Origin: Acidovorax sp.
GTDB taxonomy: Bacteria; Pseudomonadota; Gammaproteobacteria; Burkholderiales; Burkholderiaceae_C
Length of the DNA stretch: 36,453 nt
Reading direction: 5' to 3'
Assembly (NCBI GenBank): GCA_018780365.1
Contig: JADMJR010000368.1
Coordinates: forward strand, 1 to 36,453
This document shows, one piece after another, positions 25,044 to 32,140 of this stretch. The notes beneath the pieces were generated by a model. That model did no database searches. It saw nothing but the letters and a program-made list of their open reading frames with translations, and was not told the origin of the DNA. A program made the translations under genes and the position numbers. Numbering within the stretch: position 1 is the stretch's first letter; every line of letters starts with the position of its first letter.

Positions 25044-26261
25044 TCAGCCCTGTGTGACCGGGGGCTTTGGGGTGCCTGCGCCGGCCCGTGCGTGCCACAG
25101 CACGCCCGCCAGCGCCAGGGTGCTGAACACGCCACCCGCGATGAACGTAGCGCTGGCGCCCCACTGGTCCCACAGCAGGCCAGCCATGGCGCTGGCGATC
25201 AGCAGCGCCACGCCGCTGACCAGGTTGAACATGCCAAACGCCGTGCCACGCAGGTCAGCGGGCGCCGTGGCGGCCACCATGGTGGCCAGCAGCCCCTGTG
25301 TCATGGCCATGTGCAGGCCCCACAAGGCAATGCCCAGCCAGGCCACCACGCCGCGCCCGCTCAGGGCCAGCAGCACATCGGCGGCGATCAGCACCACCAG
25401 GCCCCAGGCCAGCAAGGTGGTATGGCTCATCCGGTCGGAGAGTTTGCCCAGCGGGTAGGCCCCGAGGGCGAACACCAGGTTCATGAGCACCAGCGCCAGC
25501 GGCGTCCAGGCCAGGGGCAGCCCGTCCTGCTGCAGGCGCAGCACCAGAAACGCCTCGCTGAAACGCGCCAGTGTGAAGACGGCGCCCAGGGCCACCACCC
25601 ACCAGTAGCCCCGGCTCAGGCGGCGCAGGTTCTCGCGCCGGATGGGGTTGGTGCGTGGCTGGCCGGCCGGGCGCTCGGGCTCCTTCACGCCACACACCAG
25701 CACCACCATGCACAGTGCGGCCGGGATCACGGCCACCCAGAACACCGCGCGGAAATCGTTGGCCCACAACAACATCAGCCCCATGGCGAGCAGGGGGCCC
25801 ACGAAGGCCCCCACGGTGTCGAGCGACTGCCGCAGCCCGAACGCCGCGCCACGTTGCTCCGGCGGTGCCAGGTCGGCCACGAGTGCATCGCGCGGGGCCC
25901 CCCGGATGCCTTTGCCCACACGGTCGAGCAGCCGGGCCGTGACCACCAGGCCAACCGTGGAAGCCAGGGCGAACAGCGGTTTGGACAGCGCGCCCAGCCC
26001 ATAGCCCAGCACGGCCAGCGGTTTGCGCTTGCCCCACCAGTCGCTCAGCGCCCCGGAAAACACCTTGAGAATCATCGCCGTGGCTTCGGCCGCCCCCTCG
26101 ATGAGGCCCACGGTGAGCATGCTCACGCCCAGGGCTGCGACCATGAAAACCGGCAGCAGGCTGTGGATCATTTCGGAGGAAATGTCCATGAGCAGGCTGA
26201 CAAACCCCAGTGCCCAGATGCCTGCGGGCAGGCGCTTGGAAGGGGAGGTGGGAGGGGTCAT
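25044..26261 (-). CDS. MFS transporter
   Basis: 405 residues from the ATG at 26261. It shows 12 hydrophobic segments and the MFS loop 2-3 motif (GALSDWWGKRKPLAVLGYG) and its repeat in the second half (GKLSDRMSHTTLLAWG). The first helix MDISSEMIHSLLPVFMV, with an acidic pair, is a feature of a group often found near metal or drug efflux genes, but the substrate is unknown. A frame upstream to 26435 is not used. It stands between purM and hda and has no evident operon partner. Confidence 0.9.
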   Translation of the reverse strand: MTPPTSPSKRLPAGIWALGFVSLLMDISSEMIHSLLPVFMVAALGVSMLTVGLIEGAAEATAMILKVFSGALSDWWGKRKPLAVLGYGLGALSKPLFALASTVGLVVTARLLDRVGKGIRGAPRDALVADLAPPEQRGAAFGLRQSLDTVGAFVGPLLAMGLMLLWANDFRAVFWVAVIPAALCMVVLVCGVKEPERPAGQPRTNPIRRENLRRLSRGYWWVVALGAVFTLARFSEAFLVLRLQQDGLPLAWTPLALVLMNLVFALGAYPLGKLSDRMSHTTLLAWGLVVLIAADVLLALSGRGVVAWLGIALWGLHMAMTQGLLATMVAATAPADLRGTAFGMFNLVSGVALLIASAMAGLLWDQWGASATFIAGGVFSTLALAGVLWHARAGAGTPKPPVTQG

Positions 26262-26524
26262 GGTGCGGGGATCTCGACGGCGGGGCCGGGTGGCGGCTGA
26301 GGGGGCGTGTGGCAGACTAAAATCGTTGCCATTGTCGCCCAGCCCCTGCAAGGGGTGCCGGTCGGTTACAACGCGCTGTAAGCCACTTTGTCGCCGCGCC
26401 TGGCCGCAGTCACCGACGGCCTGGCGCCTTCCCACCCACTTTTGATGCCGCTGCTGATCCTCTTCCTGTCCGCCGCTCCCGCACCCCTTGCCATGGGCCT
26501 GCCCCTGCTGCCGGGGGGCTGCGC

Positions 26525-27226
26525 ATGATGAAGCAACTGGCGCTGGACATTGGCTTGGCCACAGGGCCTACGCTGGCCCGTTTTTTTTCTGGTCCCAATG
26601 AGGCCGCTCTGCAGCACCTGCGCCTGGCGGCCGGCGCGGGCAGCAGCGAGGCCACCCGCTCGCCCGTGCCCACCTACCTGTGGGGCGAGCCCGGCAGCGG
26701 CAAGACGCACCTGCTCCAGGCCGTGCGCCAGGCCCTGCGTGAGCAGGGCTCCAGCGTGGGCTGGCTCGACCCTTCGGTGGCTGAGCCCGCAGATTTTGAT
26801 GAGAACTGGACCGCCGTGGTCATGGACGATGTGCACCTGTACAGCACCGCCCAGCAAGCCACGGCCTTCAACTGGTTCGTCAACGCCATCAGCCCTGCCA
26901 GTGGCAGCCAGCGCTGGGTGCTGGCCGCCGGCAGCCTGCCCCCGGCCGACCTGCCGCTGCGCGACGACCTGCGCAGCCGCCTGGGCTGGGGCCATGTGTT
27001 CCAGCTGCAGTTGCTGGGCGAGGCCGAGCGCCGCTCCGTGCTGCGCCAGGAGGCCGACGCGCGCGGCGTGTTCCTGGGCGACGAGGTGATGGACTACATG
27101 CTCAACCGCTTTTCGCGCGACCTGGGCAGCCTGATGCAGCTGCTCGACCAGCTGGATGCGTTTGCGCTGCGCACCCAGCGTGCCATCACGATCCCCTTGC
27201 TCAAGACCATGCTGGAGTCGGAGTGA
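26525..27226 (+). CDS. hda: DnaA regulatory inactivator Hda
   Basis: 233 residues, starting at ATG 26525 or 26528. The N-terminal QLALDI is a beta-clamp-binding motif like QLSLPL of E. coli Hda. Walker A is GEPGSGKTH and Walker B VVMDDVHLY; the C-terminal AAA lid follows (DEVMDYMLNRFSRDLGSLMQLLDQLD). With the loaded clamp, Hda stimulates ATP hydrolysis by DnaA to stop re-initiation. The start overlaps the stop of a 27-codon frame at 26445-26528. It is followed by a HAD phosphatase after 44 bases. Confidence 0.93.
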   Translation: MMKQLALDIGLATGPTLARFFSGPNEAALQHLRLAAGAGSSEATRSPVPTYLWGEPGSGKTHLLQAVRQALREQGSSVGWLDPSVAEPADFDENWTAVVMDDVHLYSTAQQATAFNWFVNAISPASGSQRWVLAAGSLPPADLPLRDDLRSRLGWGHVFQLQLLGEAERRSVLRQEADARGVFLGDEVMDYMLNRFSRDLGSLMQLLDQLDAFALRTQRAITIPLLKTMLESE

Positions 27227-27270
27227 TGCTCCGGGCCTGCCGTACTCTTTTTTGCACCTTGTGAGCCTGA

Positions 27271-27978
27271 ATGACCTCTGATACCCGCCCGCGGCTTGCG
27301 CTGTTCGACCTCGACCACACGCTGCTGCCGCTCGACTCCGACTACGAGTGGGGCGAGTTCACCATCCGCATCGGCTGGAACGATCCCGTGGAGTTCGCGC
27401 GCCGCAACGACGAGTTCTACGCCCACTACCAGGCGGGCACGCTCAACGTGCACGACTACGTGCGTTTTGCCACCGAGGCCGTGCGCCTGCGCGGCCCCGA
27501 GGCAGCGGCTGCTGCGCACCTGCAGTTCATGCGGGATGTGATCAGTCCGGCCATTCAGCCCCAGGCGCTCAGCCTTGTCCGCCAGCACCAGGCGGCGGGC
27601 GACGAGGTGCTGATCGTCACCGCCACCAACGAGTTCGTGACCACGCCCATCGCCCAGGCGCTGGGCGTGGAGACGCTGCTGGCCGTGCAGCTGGTGCGTG
27701 ACGCCAGTGGCTGGTACACCGGCGAAATCGACGGCATCCCCACCATGCGCGAAGGCAAGGTGTTGCGCATGGAACAATGGCTGGCCGAGCGCCAACTCGG
27801 CTGGGGTGATGTCGAAAGCACGTTCTACAGCGATTCCATGAATGACGTGCCCCTGCTGGAGAAGGTGGACCACCCGGTGGCCACCAACCCCGACCCGCGC
27901 CTGCGTGCCCTGGCCCAGGAGCGCGGCTGGCGCATACTGGACCTGTTCACGGCCCCGGCCGCCCAGGATGCGTCCTGA
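27271..27978 (+). CDS. HAD-IB family phosphatase
   Basis: 235 residues. Motif I LFDLDHTLLPLDSDYEW carries both aspartates, motif II TATNEF the Thr, and the C-terminal motif III/IV shows FYSDSMNDVPLLEKV. The helical cap lies between motifs I and II, the HAD-IB layout of phosphoserine phosphatases and polyglycerophosphate-type HAD enzymes. Substrate is not known. It lies between hda and pcnB, a conserved gene order in this group. Confidence 0.92.
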   Translation: MTSDTRPRLALFDLDHTLLPLDSDYEWGEFTIRIGWNDPVEFARRNDEFYAHYQAGTLNVHDYVRFATEAVRLRGPEAAAAAHLQFMRDVISPAIQPQALSLVRQHQAAGDEVLIVTATNEFVTTPIAQALGVETLLAVQLVRDASGWYTGEIDGIPTMREGKVLRMEQWLAERQLGWGDVESTFYSDSMNDVPLLEKVDHPVATNPDPRLRALAQERGWRILDLFTAPAAQDAS

Positions 27979-28017
27979 CACCTGCGCGAGCGCAGCCCTC
28001 CTGATTACTCCCTACCC

Positions 28018-29604
28018 ATGATCAAGAAGTTCATCGACAAACTGCTGGGCAAATCGACGCCCGGCACCTCGGGCGGCAAGCCCCATTTCGGCAAGCGCGA
28101 AGAGGTGCCCGCCTCGGTCCATGGCATCAACCCCGAACTGGTGGACCGCCGCGCCGCCGACGTGGTGGCCACGCTCAAGCAGGCCGGGTTTGAGGCCTAC
28201 ATCGTGGGCGGTGCCGTGCGCGACCTGCTGCTGGGCCTGCGCCCCAAGGACTTCGACGTGGCCACCAACGCCACGCCCGAGCAGGTCAAGGGCCTGTTCC
28301 GCCGCGCCTTCATCATCGGCAAGCGCTTTCGCATCGTGCACGTGGTGCACGGCCGGGGGCGTGAGCATGAAGTGATCGAGGTCTCCACCTTCCGCGCTTA
28401 CCTGGACAACGCCGCTGCGGGCCAGGTGGCGGGCAACGAAAAGACCAGCAAGGCCCAGCTGTCGGGCATGCAGCATGCCGTGGACGCCAGCGGCCGCGTG
28501 CTGCGCGACAACGTCTGGGGCCCGCAGGACGAAGACGCCACGCGCCGCGACTTCACCGTGAACGCCATGTACTACGACCCGGTGAGCCAGATCGTGGTGG
28601 ATTACCACAAGGGCCTGCAGGACGCCAAGAAGAAGACGCTGCGCATGATCGGCGACCCCGCCACCCGCTACCGTGAAGACCCGGTGCGCATCATCCGCGC
28701 CGTGCGTTTTGCGGCCAAGCTCAGCCCTTTGGGCTTCAGCATCGACGCCAAGTCGGCCGCGCCCCTGGTGCAATCCCAGGCCCTGCTGGCCGAGGTGCCC
28801 CAAAGCCGCATGTTTGACGAAATGCTCAAGCTGCTGCAGACGGGCCATGCCATTGCCACCATCGAGCAGCTCAAGAAGCTGGGCATGGCCAAAGGCATCT
28901 ACCCGCTGCTGGATGTGGCCGTGGAGCGCGCGGACTCCGCTTTTGTCAAAGCGGCCCTGGTGGACACCGACCGCCGCGTGAACGAAGGCAAGCCCGTGGC
29001 CCCCAGCTTCTTGCTGGCCTGTGTGCTGTGGGAAGACGTGCGCAATGGCTGGCAAGAGCGCCTGAACCAGCGCCAGCACCCGCTGCCCGCGCTGCAGGAG
29101 GCCATCGACGAAGTGTTCGACCGCCGCATCGGCGACGTGTCGGGCCGGGGCAAGCTGGCGGCCGACATGCGCGAGATCTGGGTCATGCAGCCCCGCTTTG
29201 AAAAGCGCGTGGGCAGCACGCCGTTTGGCATGGTGATCCAGCCACGCTTTCGCGCTGGTTTCGACTTCATGCGCCTGCGTGCCGATGTGGGCGAGGTCGA
29301 AGAGGCGCTGGCCGAATGGTGGCAGGACTTCCAGACCGCCGACGACGAACGCCGCGACGACCTGATGGACCAGGCGCGTGAAGAGCAGAAGGCGCGCCAG
29401 AAGGCCCAGCCCGTGGTCAAGCGTGTGCCCCGCAGCGCGCCTGCCGCGCCGCAGCGCGCGCAGGGCCCGGCGACAGAATCCGAGCCCATGGGCGGCGAGG
29501 CCGAGTTGGCCTCGGAAGGTGGTGGCCCCAAGAAGCGTCGCCGCCGTCGCCGCAAGCCAGGAGGCGGTGAAGGCGCTGCGCCCGCTGCTGCCGCAGGCGA
29601 GTGA
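28018..29604 (+). CDS. pcnB: Poly(A) polymerase I
   Basis: 528 residues. The nucleotidyltransferase head shows YIVGGAVRDLLLGLRPKDFDVATNATP, with the GGxVRD and DxD motifs, then RRDFTVNAMYYDP and RYREDPVRIIRAVRFAAKL. The C-terminal tail is basic (KKRRRRRRKPGGG) and low complexity, as usual for PcnB, where it binds RNA. It adds 3' A-tails that mark RNA for decay. It overlaps folK by four bases if folK starts at the GTG at 29601. Confidence 0.96.
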   Translation: MIKKFIDKLLGKSTPGTSGGKPHFGKREEVPASVHGINPELVDRRAADVVATLKQAGFEAYIVGGAVRDLLLGLRPKDFDVATNATPEQVKGLFRRAFIIGKRFRIVHVVHGRGREHEVIEVSTFRAYLDNAAAGQVAGNEKTSKAQLSGMQHAVDASGRVLRDNVWGPQDEDATRRDFTVNAMYYDPVSQIVVDYHKGLQDAKKKTLRMIGDPATRYREDPVRIIRAVRFAAKLSPLGFSIDAKSAAPLVQSQALLAEVPQSRMFDEMLKLLQTGHAIATIEQLKKLGMAKGIYPLLDVAVERADSAFVKAALVDTDRRVNEGKPVAPSFLLACVLWEDVRNGWQERLNQRQHPLPALQEAIDEVFDRRIGDVSGRGKLAADMREIWVMQPRFEKRVGSTPFGMVIQPRFRAGFDFMRLRADVGEVEEALAEWWQDFQTADDERRDDLMDQAREEQKARQKAQPVVKRVPRSAPAAPQRAQGPATESEPMGGEAELASEGGGPKKRRRRRRKPGGGEGAAPAAAAGE

Positions 29605-30173
29605 GTCGACTGCACATGGCCGCCGTGCAGCCCATGGTGGGGTCGGCAGAGGGCGGTGTGGTGTCCGTGGCTGCCCCTTCGGCGGTCTTTGTGGGCCTGG
29701 GCGCCAACCTGGGTGACCGGGAGGCTACCCTGCGCTCCGCCTTGCAAGCCATGGCGCAATTGCCAGGCACGCGGGTGGAACGCGTGTCGCCGCTGTACGG
29801 CAGTGCGCCGGTGGATGCTGGTGGGCCGGACTACCTCAACGCCGTGGCCGCACTGGCCACCACGCTGACACCCCAGGCCTTGCTGCAGGCCCTGCAAGCC
29901 ATCGAACAATCTGCGGGCCGCGAGCGCCCCTACCGCAACGCGCCGCGCACGCTGGACCTGGACATCCTGTGGTTTGGCGACCAGGTGATCCACACCCCCA
30001 CGCTCACCGTGCCCCACCCCCGCATGGCCGAGCGCGCGTTTGTGCTGCGCCCGCTGGCCGACCTGGTGCCGGAGCGGGTGGACGCTGCGTGCCTGCAGGC
30101 GGTGGCATCGCAGGGCATCTACCTGCTGGCCGGCACGGGCTGGGCAGAGGGTGTGGCAGGCGATTGCTTCTAA
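29601..30173 (+). CDS. folK: HPPK, 2-amino-4-hydroxy-6-hydroxymethyldihydropteridine diphosphokinase
   Basis: 190 residues from a GTG at 29601 overlapping the pcnB stop, or 185 from the ATG at 29616. The N-terminal extension of about 25 residues is longer than usual; the family core begins at AVFVGLGANLGDREATL. Motifs are VSPLYGSAPVD, PDYLNAVAAL and the signature RPYRNAPRTLDLDILWFGD, with acid residues that bind Mg-ATP. It transfers pyrophosphate to hydroxymethyldihydropterin in folate synthesis. Last gene of the hda-pcnB-folK string. Confidence 0.96.
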   Translation: MSRLHMAAVQPMVGSAEGGVVSVAAPSAVFVGLGANLGDREATLRSALQAMAQLPGTRVERVSPLYGSAPVDAGGPDYLNAVAALATTLTPQALLQALQAIEQSAGRERPYRNAPRTLDLDILWFGDQVIHTPTLTVPHPRMAERAFVLRPLADLVPERVDAACLQAVASQGIYLLAGTGWAEGVAGDCF

Positions 30174-30204
30174 TTGCTCCTGCTCCTGCTCCTGATTGCT
30201 CCTG
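30171..30204. repeat. Short TGCTCC/CTCCTG tandem run after folK
   Basis: TTGCTCCTGCTCCTGCTCC followed by TGATTGCTCCTG, an imperfect six-base tandem, starts two bases before the end of folK and leads into dispersed-repeat copy D. Length may vary between strains. Confidence 0.5.
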
Positions 30205-30256
30205 AAATGAGAGCTGCTATCGCTTAATGGACGGGCGGTAGAGCCAAAAAACAATC
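30204..30256. repeat. Dispersed intergenic repeat, copy D
   Basis: Blocks GAGAGCTGCTATCGC, TTAATGGACGGGCGGTAGAGCC and AAAAAACAATC match copies A and C in order. It is in the convergent folK/Bug receptor spacer. Confidence 0.6.
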
Positions 30257-30371
30257 AAACTTTTGACGCGGTGGTGTTCCACAACGTTTGGCGGGCCGTG
30301 TGATGGTTGGGCAGCGCTTTGGCGGGCCCATCCGATGTCTATGGCGGGATTGGTGCGCACCCTGAGAAACC

Positions 30372-30421
30372 GGTGCTGCCGCCTCCGGCCGCAGCACCGA
30401 GACGCGAAGCGCCTCAGGGGG
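30372..30421. repeat. Dispersed 21-mer element, copy 2, with hairpin
   Basis: GACGCGAAGCGCCTCAGGGGG at 30401-30421 differs by one base from 12737-12757. An 8-bp stem (GGTGCTGC 30372-30379, GCAGCACC 30391-30398) lies just before it. It stops at the last base before the receptor gene stop codon. The spacer 30174-30421 holds no gene. Confidence 0.55.
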
Positions 30422-31399
30422 TCAATCGACCTTTGCGCCAGAGGCTTTCACCACCTGCTGGTACTTGGCGCGCTCGGCGGCCATGAAGCTGTCGAACTGC
30501 TGCGGCGTGGTGGGCACGGGCTCGGCCAGCAGGGCGCCAAAGCGGGTCTTGGTCTCGGGCGCGTTCAGCGCCGCCACAAAGGCCTTGTTCAGCTTCTCGA
30601 TGATGGGCTTGGGCGTGGCCGCAGGTGCCACCAGGCCCCACCAGGTGTCGATGGAGAAACCCTTGAACGTGGCCGACAGCGGGGGCACACCCGGCAGCGA
30701 GGCCGAGGCGTCCAGCGAGGTCACGGCCAGCGCCTTGAGCTTGCCTGCGCGGATGTTGGGCGCGGCGGCGGCCAGGTTGTCGATGTTGAAGTCCACCTCG
30801 CCCGCCAGCAGGGCCAGCTGGGCTGGGTTGGCGCCCCGGTAGGGGATGTGCAGGGCGTAGATGCCCGCGCGCTGCTTGAACATCTCGCCCGCCAGGTGGC
30901 CCGCGCTGCCGTTGCCGCCGCTGCCGTAGTTGAGCTTGGCGGGGTTGGCCTTGGCGTAGGCGATCAGGTCGGCCACCGAGTTGATCTTGAGCTGCTCGGC
31001 CTTCGCGGCGTTCATGACCAGCACATTGGGCACACGCACCATCTGCGTGATGGCTGCAAAGTCCTTGCCGGCGTCATAGGGCATGCGGGCATACAGCCAG
31101 GGGTTCACCGCATGGGTGGCGGTGGCGGCGATGCCGATGGTCAGGCCATCGGGCGTGGCCTTGGCAATCGCGTCGGCGCCGATGTTGCCGCCCGCGCCTC
31201 CCTTGTTGTCGATGATCACCGTGCCCAGCGAGTCGCGCACGCGTTCGGCCAGCGCGCGCGCCGTCACGTCGATGGGGCCGCCGGGGGCATAGGGCACGAT
31301 CAGGCGGATGGGCTGGCCCGTGTCCTGCGCAGACGCGATGGACGGGGAGAAAGCGGCTGCGGCTGCGGCGGCGGCGAGGAGGATGGTTCTGCGGTTCAT
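30422..31399 (-). CDS. Bug-family tripartite tricarboxylate transporter solute receptor
   Basis: 325 residues from the ATG at 31399. A signal peptide with an Arg-Arg N-terminus (MNRRTILLAAAAAAAAFSPS) has a likely cleavage after ASA. The mature protein has IRLIVPYAPGGPIDVTARALA, the Bug consensus, VIIDNKGGAGGNIGADAIAKA and the later INSVADLIAYAKANPAKLNYGS. Bug receptors bind carboxylates in the periplasm and feed TctAB permeases; no permease is encoded nearby. The minus-strand two-component genes upstream suggest signal-responsive control. Confidence 0.95.
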   Translation of the reverse strand: MNRRTILLAAAAAAAAFSPSIASAQDTGQPIRLIVPYAPGGPIDVTARALAERVRDSLGTVIIDNKGGAGGNIGADAIAKATPDGLTIGIAATATHAVNPWLYARMPYDAGKDFAAITQMVRVPNVLVMNAAKAEQLKINSVADLIAYAKANPAKLNYGSGGNGSAGHLAGEMFKQRAGIYALHIPYRGANPAQLALLAGEVDFNIDNLAAAAPNIRAGKLKALAVTSLDASASLPGVPPLSATFKGFSIDTWWGLVAPAATPKPIIEKLNKAFVAALNAPETKTRFGALLAEPVPTTPQQFDSFMAAERAKYQQVVKASGAKVD

Positions 31400-31444
31400 G
31401 GTGCCATTGTGCAAAAAAATCGTAAGACAGCTTACGAAGCCCTG

Positions 31445-32140
31445 TCAGGCGATGCGGGAAGAGGTGTCGGAAAGCCCCAGGTCTTCCACCAGCATGCCCA
31501 GTTCGTGGGACGAGCGGATGTCCAGTTTCAGGAAGATGGCCGAGCGGTGGGTGTCCACGGTGCGGGGGTCGATGGGGCGTTCGGGGTCGCGCTGGGCCAG
31601 GGCGCGGGCGGCCTCCTTGCTGCTGATGCCGGTGGCCAGCAACCGGGCCACCTCCTGCTGGCGGGGGCTCAGCGCGTTCCAGCGCTCCAGCAGCAGGCCG
31701 CGCCGCTGCACATGGTGTGCTTGCTCGTGCGACAGGTGCGCGGCCCTGGCGACGGCGGCCAGCAAGGTTTGCTCGTCGCAGGGCTTTTCCAGCCAGTCCA
31801 CGGCCCCCTGCTTGACGGCGGCCACGGCCGAGGCGAGCTCGCCATGGGCCGACAGGAACACGGTTTTGAGGACCGTGCCCTGCTGGCGCATGGCCTCGAA
31901 CACCTGCAGCCCGCTCATGCCGTCCATGCGCAGGTCCAGCAGCACACAGCCGGGCTGCGCGAGGTTGGCCTGCGACAGAAAGGCGGCCCCGCCCGCGAAC
32001 GTGTGGACGGTGTGCCCGCGCGAGAGCAGCAGCGCGGCCAGCGACTGGCGCACGCCGTCGTCGTCGTCCACGATGTGGACCCGCGTGTCGTCAGCGGTTG
32101 GGGGGGCGAGGGGGTCGTGGGTCATGGTGTGCGTGTTCAC
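31445..32140 (-). CDS. LuxR/FixJ-type response regulator with enlarged HTH
   Basis: 231 residues from a GTG at 32140 that overlaps the kinase stop (GTGA); an ATG at 32125 is an alternative. The receiver shows VHIVDDDDGVRQ, the phospho-acceptor Asp in CVLLDLRMDGMSG, TVFLSAHGE and Lys in WLEKPCDE. The DNA-binding part begins LSPRQQEVARLLATGISSKEAARALAQ (residue 157 on). About seven extra residues (RDPERP and one more) stand before DPRTVDTHRS, where LuxR domains normally have only a short turn. It pairs with the kinase at 32137-34320. Confidence 0.93.
   Translation of the reverse strand: MNTHTMTHDPLAPPTADDTRVHIVDDDDGVRQSLAALLLSRGHTVHTFAGGAAFLSQANLAQPGCVLLDLRMDGMSGLQVFEAMRQQGTVLKTVFLSAHGELASAVAAVKQGAVDWLEKPCDEQTLLAAVARAAHLSHEQAHHVQRRGLLLERWNALSPRQQEVARLLATGISSKEAARALAQRDPERPIDPRTVDTHRSAIFLKLDIRSSHELGMLVEDLGLSDTSSRIA

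Noticed and set aside
30171..30204. CRISPR-like repeats
   Set aside because: The run is a six-base tandem without spacers; no array of 20-40 base direct repeats was seen anywhere in the window.
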